This document shows, in pieces, positions 47,901 through 57,930 of a stretch of DNA of 64,000 nt. How positions within the stretch are numbered: the first letter of the stretch is position 1; each line of letters starts with the position of its first letter. The stretch spans positions 11,016,001 to 11,080,000 of the forward strand of contig JAKSXM010000263.1 of assembly GCA_022575985.1 (NCBI GenBank). Reading direction: 5' to 3'. The translations under genes were made by a program, and so were the position numbers. A model generated the notes under the pieces. The model had not been told where the DNA came from. It ran no database searches and was given only the letters and a program-made list of their open reading frames with translations. The DNA comes from Anagrus nilaparvatae (lineage: Eukaryota; Arthropoda; Insecta; Hymenoptera; Mymaridae).

Positions 47901-50900
47901 GAAAGATTAATTTTTGCAATAATTGAAGTTTATATTAATATTCGATTTTATTGCATTTTACATGCTTTAAGACCTCTGTAATTCAAATTTTGTATTCTTA
48001 TGGAAATTCTGTGTATGTGTTGTATACTTATGTGTGGGGTGTATACGTACACAGCTAACTCGAGCTTCGAGTAAGCCATTATTTCTAAATGTTTTGGTTT
48101 CTTTATTGTCGTGTACACATCCTATAAATTAGTTATTTAATTCGATCAAATTAACAGTTTTATTTACGTAAGCTTTAATAATCAGAATACCATTTCATTA
48201 ATTTTTTGTGTTACTTTCGTAATTATTATTAATAAAGTCTTTCTTTAAAAAGTCTCTTTTTTAGTTAATAGCGTTCATCGAGTACTTATAAATTGCTGTA
48301 TATTAAACAAGGGATAAAATATTGGTTTTAGCTATGCAGACAGCATGCGAAAGTCGAACCTCATATTTTGTCACGTGTTGCAAAAAATAGTTTTACATAT
48401 AATGGGCAAAAAAGCAACCTCCCTAGGGTAGAAAATAAGCTATTTTTGCCCCAGGTATGTAAAATCCTATTCATTATTTTCTTGAAAAAATGAAAAAAAT
48501 TTTTCTGCCTTGGCCTAAATTTCGCGCGTAAAACTTTCAAAGGAATTTTCTGTGTTTGTTATACACTCAGACAGGAAAACATCGTAAGCAGCATGAGCAC
48601 AATAATTAAGAGACTTATGTGATCACTTATCACATACTTATCACTAAAATTTTGTGACCTTGATGCTTAGTATACTATATTTACCTAATCTTTAATGTGT
48701 TAGAAAATTATAAAAATTTTAATTGTTAGAGAATCATATTTTAAAATTTGTTTGTATCGTTCATTACCTATTTTTAACATCTAAAAAACGTATTAATTTT
48801 TTTTTAATCTGACGTAGTATAAAAAAGTTTCATTCACGGATTATTTGATGTATCATAAAACTTAAGATTTATTCATAAATTTATCTAAATCCAAGTGATA
48901 ATTAACATTTTACCTAATACAAAAAAGTTTTTTAGAGTAATTTATAATGTATCAGAAAACTAAAAATTGAAATTTTTGGGTTTATTTATAGATATTTTGA
49001 ATAAAAATAATATTTTTGGAATTGTCTTGGTTCGCTTAAATATGTATTTTGAATAACTAAAAATTGTAATAAATTTTTTGGTTGATATGACCTAATACAA
49101 ACTAGTTTTATATATTAACTTCATTTCGTATTATTTTGTTATGTAACAATTAAAAACAATTCACTGGTACATTCAGTGGCAAGAGAATTCCAGAAATGCA
49201 TTTTCGGGCAGCAGACGAGAAATAATTATTGCATTTCAATTAAAACTATGTTATCAGGTATTTGAATTAAAGAAATGTAATTTATTTATTTTTCTTAAAA
49301 TTATTGCAGAAATGAAGAAGATGGCTGTGAAGCATCATTTGTAAATATGCAGAAAAGTATAAGTAACGCAGGAAATGCTAAAGAATTCATGCCTATAAAA
49401 ATACCTTCTGGAATATTCCCAAACATCCAAACTTTTGCTAAACACTTGGAAGAGAATCCTGATTGCCTCAAAAGAGATAAAAATGATGAAAAATCTGCTT
49501 TAAGTTTTAAGCTATTAAAATCTGGTAGTAAAAGTTTTCACCTTATATTGTACGATAAGGAACTTATTGAAGAATTCGATGATAATAACGAAATGAATTC
49601 AGACGCAACGTTTGACATAATTCCTTCAAATATAAAAGGTGTTATGCAATTTTTTACGATTATGTCAAGCAAAAATGGTATTGTGAGTACAAATTTTATT
49701 TCTTATGTAATATTTTGCAATTTTGTAAACATATATAAACAAAAAAATTAAATTCTGTAAATTACAATATATATTAATTGTAATTTAAAAAAATTTTTTT
49801 ATATGAGTGTTAATAAAATTATTTTTTAATATGAATATAAAATATAAATAAAAGGAAGTTAACATAAATTCTCATTATTTCCGTTTTGATCCAATTTACA
49901 TTATTGGTTTTTTACAATATCATGAAATGACTTTAAAAAAATCATGAAAAAAAAAATTATTAAATCTTATTTTTATAACTTTTTCAGACAGTTCCAATCG
50001 CATGGGTGCTAATGTCAAGAAAGACTACATTAGCATATAACAGTATATGGACATTTTTAAAGAAAGAATTTCCGAATTTCATGCCAATGTTCTCAATGAG
50101 TGATTTTGAATTGGCAATTCTAAACTCTGTGGCTCAGTCTTATAATGGAATAAGAACATGCGGTTGTGTGTTTCATTTTTGTCAGGTAACTTTAAATTAA
50201 AAATGAATTTTATTATTAATTAAATTATTCTTTTTTGAATGGCATACAAATCAACACAAACTTATATAATTACTATAGAACAATTATACACTACAAAACG
50301 ATCGTAGGCCAAAAGAAATAAAAAATTGGGAAAATCACAGATAAATTACCATCCGAGTCTGTTTTTCGAGGAATTTTTATTGCGTATAAACGAAAAGTAG
50401 AATTTTCCAATTAATTAAAAAAATTTTGATTGTCTGTAAAAATTTGTGTGTATTCCATATTTTAATTCGTTTAAAATTGAAAATTAAAGCGCTATGTATA
50501 TTTTTTTAAAATAAGTGACTATCATCAGAGAAAACCTTATCTCTGCTATCATTTACAAAACGTTAAAACGTTCATATATTCATCATTGTATATTATATAT
50601 TTAAATGTAAATTAAAATGACGTCAAAACAAATAATTAAAAATTTTTCTTCCTCTTTCAGGCCGTCATAAAAAAGGCTAAAGCACTCAAAATTTTGTTAA
50701 AAAAAGATAATGCAAGAGAAAACAAAACTGGATATGACATTATCAAGAGAGTACTAGCATTACCCTATTTACCTCAGGATAAAACTCAAGAAGGTCTAAC
50801 TTATATAAAGAGTTTAGTAGATAAAGAGTTCTCTGGAAATAGGGCTTGGAGCTATTTCATTAACACATATTTTGAAAAGCAATGGATGCGAATTGCCACT

Positions 50901-52398
50901 CCAAGTAGATTTAGCGTGTTTAAAGCACCGGTCACAACAAATAACGTTGTGGAAGGATATCACAGAACTTTGAATAAAAGAATTAAAAAAAAGCCCAAGG
51001 CAAAAAAATTATTTAGTAAGTATACAAATAAATATTTTAACTTAAAATAAAGAATAAAAATAATTTTATGAAAAGTTGTTTCATATTTTTTATCATTTTA
51101 GTATAGTTATGTAGAAGCATTGTAGATTATGTTATTTAATAATTAGTCTGAGTGAAGTATGCGTTAGCATACTTTACTTAAGTTATATCCCCAAATAAAT
51201 AAATGGTAAATGACATAAGGTGAGTTAGTTTGTGCAAAACTGGCTATATCAATGTATATTAAAATATCAATAATATTAAATTTTAACGGAATGCCTTATT
51301 AAAAACCATGCCTCAGTATTATATGATTTTTTTTTATTTAAAAAAATGAAATATAATAATAAAGAAAATTGCATCCTTTTCTTGATACATCGAGTTTCAC
51401 ATAACTCTTTGGCACGTGTTAAGAGTTTTTCAGCTAAAAAAAAAATTATAAAAAAACTTTTATCCGGTTTCTGTACACACAACCAAAATGCATGGAACAT
51501 GTTTACTTACATCTGAGCATAGACACACAAATTACAATACAATTTGCTATTTTTATAATTTGTATTTACTAAAGGTTAAGATTCTAAACCCAAACTAAAA
51601 TAATTCCCTAAACGCGTATGATTCTAGGTCCCTAAATCAAAAATATCTTAAGTCCCTAAACCCGGATTATTCTAAGTCCCGAAATTAAAATTATTTTAAT
51701 TACCATTAACCTCCCCTTAAAATGAACAAATTTGACCCCACCCCTTAATTTTTAAGTTCTGAGGTACCTCCTCCTTATAAACATGTTCCATGTTAAATTT
51801 AGTACTATAGCCCTTGATGTGAATTATCAAAAAATTTAGCATAGCGAGTAATTCTCTCTAATGTACAATATCAATAATATAATAAATATCTATTTCATTA
51901 CAGAAAATGTAATATCAGTGATAAGTAGATCAAAGTTAGATTTGAAAAGGGCTGCAAAAAATTTAAAAACATCTGATGATCAAAAAAAAAAAACTAAAGA
52001 GAAAGCTTCAATAATAAAAGACTTGACAGATTTACTAGTAAATGATCTGATTGATACCAAACAATTCTTAGACAGAATTATTAAATTTGATACTGAAGAA
52101 GATCTAAGGTTTCATCTTATAGATGAAAGTACGGAAATAAAAAGATATAAATCTTAAAATATTTTTTAAATAATCGCACTATGAATATTATATTTTTTAA
52201 TAATATAATTTATTATTTCTAGTTCAAGAAGATGATAGAAATATTTACGCACGACCGGTAGATGATGAACCAGAAGAAATTATAGAAGACAGTGATGACG
52301 AAATTGTTGAAGATTTTTACGACTTGGAATTAATGGAGGTCCAAATAAATAATCAAGTCAATGAACTCAATGCAATAAGAAACCAAAATGCATGTTAA
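32977..52398 (+). CDS. FLYWCH zinc finger/MULE-type transposase, 7 exons, 549 aa, intact
   Basis: Exons: 32977-33086, 45305-45517, 49310-49682, 49988-50185, 50661-51015, 51904-52128, 52223-52398. All junctions are GT-AG, all phases agree, and the sum is 1650 nt with no internal stop. The FLYWCH-like finger spans about residues 13-70 (C40, C48, H66, C68). The MULE transposase core carries DATFDIIP (D206), VPIAWVLMSRKTTLAYN, MSDFELAI (D271), CGCVFHFCQ (291-298) and TNNVVEGYHRTLN (E396). These match the DGTF...P, xDFExA, GCxFHFxQ and NNxxEGxH signatures of the MULE DDE domain. The C-terminal exon is acidic (EDSDDEIVEDFYD). It should bind the element's inverted repeats and cut and join DNA in the nucleus. 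Intron 1 is 12.2 kb and holds the host-gene cargo. Start choice: the FLYWCH frame opens at this ATG with context caaaaaATGG. Confidence 0.85.
33410..34290. repeat. Four degenerate repeats in intron 1, spacing about 240-330 bp
   Basis: 'tttattattaatcatttaac' recurs near 33425, 33750, 34010 and 34245. It is accompanied by 'gattaatatttgtagc'-like and 'gtactattgatcgtac'-like text. Non-coding. Confidence 0.5.
34560..35429 (-). pseudogene. APC: APC-like host gene fragment (ARM repeats and beta-catenin-binding-like motif)
   Basis: Minus-strand reading starts at a preserved splice acceptor (tttaatttcag, exon from 35429). It gives SSSDNLRQVIVSAL, SFS, stop, LTDSSNK, stop, TLQEFGVVVGLIKAATERS, then in a shifted frame CTVNGALAFFIEL and APCKTLAIIE. 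These track the APC armadillo sequence (QVIxSVLRNLSWRADxxSK, TLREVGxVxxLMxxA, ICAVDGALAFLV, KTLAIIE). Further down, near 34625-34660, DYAEANLEQPANYIV resembles the DQPxxYSLKY beta-catenin-binding repeats. APC scaffolds beta-catenin destruction in Wnt signalling. This copy has several stops (Trp to stop among them) and frameshifts and cannot be functional. It lies antisense in intron 1 of the plus transposase. Confidence 0.78.
35430..38755. other. Intron-1 DNA between the APC-like and ZUP1-like fragments
   Basis: Mostly AT-rich and without clear coding signal. A candidate minus-strand exon follows an acceptor-like 'ttccattgcag' (exon from about 35921), but I could not identify it. A GC-richer patch at 36900-36995 is unassigned. 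This could be original host intergenic and intronic DNA captured together with both genes. Confidence 0.4.
38760..40880 (-). pseudogene. ZUP1: ZUP1/ZUFSP deubiquitinase host gene copy with introns retained, decayed
   Basis: In order on the minus strand: a zinc-finger remnant (PVQECPTSLFGSDNLLKL, about 40380-40440), FNCPLCFIDFSKSSDLELHV (about 40235-40295), TCPICF (about 40040-40080), and the ubiquitin-binding block EFVMLQAQYGMDNQGNFR (39846-39900). The C78 peptidase follows with EWGCGYRNTQML (39505-39533), KWIGATEVV (near 39300), HSRQTIMGVE (39006-39038), LVLDPSYSP and SKVLCSLRIPPE. Functional ZUP1 cleaves K63-linked ubiquitin chains in genome maintenance. Introns remain: GTATAT...AACAG at about 39642-39712 and GTAAAG...TTTTAG at about 39040-39101. 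So the copy came from genomic DNA, not mRNA. Stops (before DKEW, before GHSR, after INR and HVNI) show decay. The most N-terminal assignment (40560-40880) is weak. Confidence 0.85.
41320..41502. mobile_element. Palindromic foldback MITE, about 180 bp
   Basis: gacacacctagataatgata...ttactttttgcgtt is followed by its inverse aacgcaaaaagtaa...ttattttctaggtgtgtc. The spacer at the centre (near 41411) is only a few bases. Confidence 0.85.
42366..42710. mobile_element. Palindromic foldback MITE, about 345 bp
   Basis: Left arm: ctgtcgccagcaatgctatt, ttccatggaaaaaaatggg, gacccgctgaacacgaatcc. The inverse fills the right half to aatagcattgctggcgacag. The centre is near 42538. Confidence 0.88.
43788..44075. 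mobile_element. Palindromic element, about 290 bp, with an unmatched centre
   Basis: Arms: aatattttattcatgtcgta, aacattaataaattctcata and caatacaatcaaaaaa, inverted as tttttttgattgtatt, tatgagaatttattaatgtt and acgaaataaacaaaatatt. About 90 bp of non-matching sequence lies between them. Confidence 0.75.
44088..44180. repeat. Dispersed repeat with 'gctcgctacgctcgctc' core
   Basis: 'ttcgctcgctacgctcgctcg' with 'catacaactgcatgcaaagcc' here recurs as 'cactcgttcgctacgctcac' with 'catacaactgcattgaaggcc' at about 46605-46650. A partial inverted copy sits near 48308-48350 (gggataaaatattggtttta). The copies are in introns 1 and 2 of the plus gene. Confidence 0.65.
44455..44598. mobile_element. Palindromic foldback element, about 140 bp
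   Basis: caaatcacccggtgatgaaa, attttactg and catttttatagtcaaaaa are inverted as tttttgactataaaatg, cagtaaat and tttcatcaccgggcatttg, with the centre near 44523. Confidence 0.8.
45518..49309. other. Plus-gene intron 2, repeats but no gene
   Basis: AT-rich. It contains the 46560-46690 and 48305-48370 copies of the 'ctacgctc' repeat, and a GC-richer patch at 47105-47230. I found no coding signal. Confidence 0.4.
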
Positions 52399-53169
52399 AT
52401 TGTAAAATCACCATTTGCATGGCTAATAATTATAAATAGTACCAAAAATTGCAAAAAAAATTTTATTATTTTACTAAATAGCTTTTTAAATTTTTTTATT
52501 CAAATTACCAATGTTTACTTATTATGTGTAAAAAAGTCAACCAATTTTTCCACTTTTTTGTCTTAAATTTTTTGCAGCTATTCATGCTAATATGTTTGCT
52601 TCAAATTCTAGATTCGTTTAAATTTAACAAAAATTTATAATTAAATTACGAAAAATGAAGCATAAAAATAAATTCTTGAAAATGAATAATCGTCATATAA
52701 AATATAGTAAAATAAAATTTTTTTCGTAATTTTCTGTACTCAATAAGTAGGAAAACATTGGTTGATTTAATTTTAAAGTTTTTAGTTAATTTAACATTTT
52801 AAATTAATAAGTATAGTTATATGAATATTAATACAAAATCTTCATATTCAAAAATATATTAAATATGCAAAATATATATATATATATATATAATACAATT
52901 ATATGTATATTAATATAAAATATAAATAGTATTTAAAAAATTTTTTAAATATAATTTTTAAAAGATAAATATTAAAATTAGACATCTTTAAAAATATAAT
53001 AATATTATCATACTTTTTGAATAAAAAGTAAAACTAATAACTAATTTGAAATTTTAATGGCTTAAAAAAATGAGTAATAATAAAAAAATCTTAAATGTAA
53101 ATTATTTAATGTTAAAAATGAATAAAAAAATTATTAAAAATATTATGTAAACATATTTTGCTAAGTTCA
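52399..53169. other. 3' flank of the plus transposase gene
   Basis: Non-coding AT-rich DNA between the stop codon and the right inverted repeat, with an (AT)n run near 52872-52892. No counterpart of the strong hairpin found on the minus-gene side is visible. Confidence 0.45.
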
Positions 53170-54156
53170 CATGAAAGTAATTTTATAATGCTTTTTAATT
53201 TAATAAATTTTGCCGTAATTTAGAACTGGTAGCCTACATAATTTTTAATATTAAATGAATAATCTTATATTTCAAAACTGGACAAAATTTTACTATCTGA
53301 AAAATGTGCAAATTTTTTTTAAAGTATAAAATTAAAAGAGTTTTTATATGAAATGCTAAAAAATAATAAAAATCTCATTTTTGCATGATACAAACATTCA
53401 ATTGCATTTGTAAACTTTAGCTATGGTTTTTTATCATTTGGTGTATGATAAAAAAATGCACTTTATATTTTACTTTTTTTATCAATAATTTGAATCTCTA
53501 AATAGTAATATTAAGTATATATATAATAATAAAAGCATATTTATTTTATGCGTAACAATAAACATGTAAAAAAAACATACATATTATTTAAACATTTATA
53601 TATATATGTTTCATAATCCAATAAAGTCATTCTTATAACCAAAATCAATCTTAAGAATGTTTAAATTATAATTATTTATTTATACATACCTATCTAATTT
53701 TTCTTCATTCCTTTAATATTAACTTTAATTATCACTTAGTTTCAATTGTCACTTAGTTTCATTTCAAATCAAATTTCATTATAGATATTCCTTCCTTTGT
53801 GACAAAATTTTTTTATATGAAATAAGCAAATTTATAAAGCTGATATTTATAAAAAATTAAAAAAAAAAAAAAGATTATCAGAAACAAGTAAATTTATATT
53901 TTGAAATGTTAAAACATTAAATTTTATTATTTTAAATTAAAATCTAAAAAAAAGATTCTTGGCTGCATTTAAAAATCGCGCGCTTATTTTCATTACTTTG
54001 TATAGTTGGCAGAACTTAGGAATAACATGAGCGACGCGACGTATTATACTATATGTTAATACGTTTAAGAAAGGGGAATCGGGGAGTGTCTGACGGCTGG
54101 CAGGCTGCTCTCTGATTGGCTGGCTACAGTCAAAATTAATAAAATTACTATGATTC
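53170..54156. repeat. Right terminal inverted repeat of the giant element
   Basis: About 987 bp matching the left repeat inverted. The outermost 215 bp are GC-rich (gattcttggctgcatttaaa, gagcgacgcgacgtatta, gggaatcggggagtgtctga, ctgattggctggctacagtc) and nearly identical to the left copy. Confidence 0.9.
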
Positions 54157-54164
54157 GAAACTAT
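54157..54164. repeat. Target-site duplication, right (gaaactat)
   Basis: Second copy of the 8-bp duplication, followed directly by satellite text acactattataaattt. Confidence 0.9.
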
Positions 54165-54320
54165 ACACTATTATAAATTTTTTTCTAATAGTGTCCTTTT
54201 TTTTAAAAAAGTTGCAACTTAAAATATTTGTATGCAATGATTGAATGAAAATATTTTTATTGACTTTATCAGAAACCATATGCCATTATAAATTTTTTTT
54301 GATTAGTGTCCTGTTTTATA

Positions 54321-55307
54321 CACGTAAAAAAAATATAAGACAAACTAAACGTATTACGCTACTGAAATATGATTAGTATTGTAAGTTTGTTGAATGGAAA
54401 GATTAAACGTTGAATTGTCAAATAAAAACATTAAACCAACAAATACTTTGTTGATTCAAGCAAAATTAAAATTGTTAAGTTAACCACTTAAATCTTTGTT
54501 GAATCAACATAGTGTTAGATAAACCAACAACCTAGAACATTAATATGATTAATTTTAATAGTTAGGTCAATGCTTTTTCTTTTATATTAAAATATTTATT
54601 CATTCTTTCTCTTTCTATCCTTTTATATATTTAACACCGCGGCCGGCGACAAGTCGAAACCTGTTCTTCAGCAGCGCGCTTTTGTTTATATTATTATTCA
54701 ATAAAGAAATGGAATTTCCTAAAAATTTTTAATGATAGTTTTAAGTATTATTTTTAAATATTAATTTCACTGCGGGTATGCATAATTTACTTTTGCTTAT
54801 ATTATTATTCATTATTATTATAATAAAGAAATGGGATTTCCTAAAAATTATTTATGATAGTTTTAACTATTATTTTTAAATATGCATTTCGCTGGGTATG
54901 TATAATTTACTCTGCATATAATTTCGAAAATTATTATCTGTAACATATAGTACTTAAAATTTTTTTATTAAATACAACTGTCCTGTTAGCAGAATGGATA
55001 ATCACGCAGTCTCGGAAGCCGCAATACTCAGTTCGATCCCAGTAGCAGTCAAAATTTTTCTTCGGTTTTTTTTAACAGATTTTAAATTAATAAATATTAA
55101 ATAAATATAAAAAAATAATTATAAAAAAAAAAATAATTAATTTAAAAAAAAAAAAAAAAATAAAAAAAAAAATAAAAAAATAATTTTTTTTAAATAAAAT
55201 TTTCACTCTGTTTGAATCAACTAAGTAACTATGACAATTCAACAAATACTTTGTTGGCATATTTCAACAAAGTTATTTGTCAATACAACTTAGAATTTTT
55301 TTCCGTG
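54321..55307. mobile_element. 987-bp TA-flanked MITE in satellite A
   Basis: The ends cacgtaaaaaaaat and attttttttccgtg (written cacggaaaaaaaat on the other strand) are inverted copies. Comparing with uninterrupted satellite (gttttatataaaagttg) shows duplication of TA, as in Tc1/mariner-type insertion. The interior holds repeated small palindromes (caacaaatactttgttg, seen at both sides), a GC-rich patch (caccgcggccggcgac, about 54637-54652), a tRNA-like segment and a long A/T tract. There is no transposase. Confidence 0.75.
54980..55050 (+). other. tRNA-like segment (box A/box B) inside the MITE
   Basis: 'ttagcagaatgg' at 54986 fits a box A and 'gttcgatccc' at 55031 a box B, 45 bp apart as in tRNA genes. 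Acceptor and T-stem pairings are poor. I therefore read it as a tRNA-derived remnant, not a working tRNA. Confidence 0.5.
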
Positions 55308-55505
55308 TATAAAAGTTGTAATTTCAAATTTTTTTATGCAATGATTGCACCAAAATATTTTTATTTACTTTAACAGAAACTATAGCCATTATAAATTTTT
55401 TTCGATTAGTGTCGTATTTTATATAAAAGTTGTAATTTCAAATATTTCTGTTTTTTATAAAAGTTGCAACTTAAAATATTTTTATGCAATGATCCAGCCT
55501 GGTTT

Positions 55506-56455
55506 CCTTATTTCCCCAATATTGGATTTTGAAAGTATCTGAAATTTCCTGTGGCAACCGTATCCCTATTTGAGGACAATCGTACCCTTACAATACAAAA
55601 AACATAAATATCATTAAATAATCTTCTAAAATAGCTCTAAGTTACTTATAGCCTGCACGTACGTGCGTACGTACGTACCAAATACTGAAAAGCATTAATT
55701 TTGTAAATTAAATAATAATAATGGTAGCTGTAGTAAGTGCATTATGTTGAATCTAATTGCTTCTTATCAGTGTATCTGCTTTAGTTCCACTACAGAGAAT
55801 GAGGTTAAGCTCGGTGTTTTTTGCAAAAACTTGTAGAAGGATATTGAATAAATGACGTTAAATGAATATTAGCATTATCAACTTAGCTAATTAATTTATT
55901 TATTAAACAGACAAGGAAATTTTAAGTATCAATTGCGCCTTCCGAATCATTTATATATCTGTTTTGTACCTTGATTACAGAGTCCAACTGTAACTCTTTC
56001 AATTTCTACTGAGATACTCCTACATCCACGAGTTCATTTTAACCATATTTAATCACCTATTTGCTGGTTTTATAGAATTAATTTCCTCAAAATTAATTTA
56101 ATTATTCTGATTGTTGTAAAAAACTAATCATCATGTGCTAAAAGATATACGATCTGGATTTTCCTTTATAATACTGTTTGACCTGAAAATTCTGTAATAT
56201 GGTACAATTTTAAATAAGAAATGGCGTATAGAATAAATGGGGCCAGAACGTATGTGCGTGAAAGTATGCATGTTAACTGCGAAAAGCTAGTACGACTATA
56301 GTAGGAGAAATAGTTTATATGTTCTCTCCTACTCTATTTCATTCTTTTCTACCTCTTTTTATAAAAATAAAACTTGCAGACCGTTGATGGCCGAATAACT
56401 GTTAAGTCCATCATGTTTTTATGAGAATTTTATAAGTACTAGCTGATTGGCCTCG
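55506..56455. other. Intergenic, no gene seen
   Basis: Somewhat less AT-rich than the surroundings, with a (cgta)n run at about 55655-55680. Open frames are short and show no family I know. Confidence 0.4.
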
Positions 56456-57000
56456 CGATGCTCGGCTTAACCAAATAAAAACTCTTTTTTGGGTTTTTTC
56501 ATATATAAAACAGTCAACAATATAGATTGAAATTTTTTCAGTTTTTCATATTGTAGACAATAAAAATGAATTTTACTATCGAGTGAAACTTTTATAATAT
56601 TTTTTATAAACTTTTATAATTTTTATAATGTTTTCATAAATAGGACAGCCGATATCCATTATACTCTATATATGGTGAAATTTTTGAGTTTTTTCATATA
56701 TAAAACAACTAACAATATAGATTGAAATTTTTTCGGTTTTTCATATTGTAGACAATCAATATGAATTTTACTATCGAGTGAAACTTTTATAATATTTTTT
56801 ATAAACTTTTATAATTTTTATGTTTTCATAAATAGGACAGCCGATATCCATTATACTCTATATATGGTGAAATTTTTGAGTTTTTTCGTATATAAAACAA
56901 CTAACAATATAGATTGAAATTTTTTCTGTTTTTTTATATTGCAGAAAATCAATATTAATTTTACTCTAAAGTGAAATATTTATGATTTTGGTTCCTCATA
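56456..57000. repeat. Tandem repeat, about 190-bp unit, three copies
   Basis: Units near 56500, 56693 and 56886 share 'tatataaaacaactaacaat', 'gtagacaatcaatatgaatt', 'ctatcgagtgaaacttttat' and 'ataggacagccgatatcca'. The array starts at 'ctagctgattggcctcgcga', which may mark an element end. The unit is related to repeat B. Confidence 0.75.
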
Positions 57001-57930
57001 GAGGACCCATTGTTTTAGGTAAAATTTTTATTTCTGATTTTTTGACATATACGCACGTTTTGAGACTTCAGGATGCTAAAAAACCAGTTTCTAAAAAAAG
57101 TATGTATGTGTAAAAAGTATGTGTCTGTGTGTGTGTATGTATGTATGCATGTTTGTTTCACTGTAACCGGTGAAATTTCACAACCAGTAGGACATTAAGA
57201 TATATTTTTTTTATAATATTTTTTTCATCAAAAAATCTCCAGGTACTTTTTTTTTTAATTTGGATGTAATACCTCATTTTTTTCCATGCAAGTAAATTTT
57301 TGTAGTATTTTCATATTGTAAACAGCCAATATAAACTTTACTATATTTTTGAGAGTCTGATTGGAGATCTGGTATAAAACTTTTTTTGGAAAAGATGGAG
57401 TTCTTATCGAAACTGTTAAATTGAAAATTTCACATCTGCAGTTAATAATAGCTGAATTTTGAGGTTCAGACTACATTTTCAAAAAATTAAAACGATCATA
57501 CAATATAATTGAAAAAATAAAGAGGTAATGCAATTTATTCAGATTTAAACTTTTATAGAGAATAATAGCTAAAAAATTTATATTTTCTTTTATTTACAGA
57601 AATTTCTAATGATGTTACTAAACCAGCTGTAGTTTATTGATCGAAACAAAGTTTTAATAAATTGTCAATTTTTTTGTGTTTGTGTGCATTTCATTGATCT
57701 GTTAATAAAATAAAAAAATGAAGAAAATGCTAAATTTTTTAAATTTTTTTTCACCAAATGTCCGTAAATACGCCAAAAAGCAATTTTTAAGGGAAAAAAG
57801 TCGGAGCCGATGAAACATCCTGAAATATATTAATAAAACGTTTCGAAACGTTTTTCTACGGACATTTGAAACATTTTAAAGGCTTATTTCAAAAACGTTT
57901 CTAAAACTTTGGTTGTTATGTTGTATGCTT
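57001..57930. other. Intergenic with (TG/TATG)n and a copy of the 9.4-10.1 kb repeat
   Basis: A microsatellite lies at about 57108-57150. An inverted relative of the 9410-10110 unit lies at about 57160-57300 (gtaaccggtgaaatttcaca, atgtaatacctcattttttt). No gene is visible. Confidence 0.5.

Larger units (their letters stand above)
21471..54156. mobile_element. Giant MULE-type DNA transposon, 32,686 bp
   Basis: Three observations define this element. First, long inverted ends: left gaatcatagtaattttgtta, right its inverse ending ctatgattc. Second, a perfect 8-bp target duplication, within the 8-11 bp size usual for Mutator-like elements. Third, two divergent genes encoding FLYWCH/MULE-type proteins that fill the interior. 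The left end abuts the satellite at 21470/21471 and the right end at 54156/54157. The large intron of the plus gene carries antisense copies of two host genes. Several small foldback elements have inserted inside. The intact plus gene and perfect duplication suggest a moderately young insertion, whereas the decayed cargo is older. Confidence 0.88.
54165..55505 (+). repeat. 115-bp satellite A (right side of the insertion), split by a MITE
   Basis: Satellite units at 54165-54320 and 55308-55500 carry the same core strings as the left array (gcaatgat, attataaatttttttc, gtcctgttttata). They are interrupted by the element at 54321-55307. Confidence 0.85.

Noticed and set aside
52129..52157. Ending the plus transposase at the stop at 52155-52157
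   Set aside because: A GT donor at 52129 and an AG acceptor at 52221-52222 keep frame and add an acidic exon that matches the corresponding region of the minus paralogue.
21471..54156. Interpreting the giant element as a Polinton/Maverick because of its long inverted repeats and size
   Set aside because: No polymerase B, integrase, packaging ATPase or capsid gene is visible inside it. Both interior genes are MULE/FLYWCH type and the duplication is 8 bp, not the 6 bp usual for Polintons.
54980..55050. Functional tRNA gene
   Set aside because: Box A and box B strings are present, but the acceptor and T stems do not pair well and the segment sits inside a MITE.
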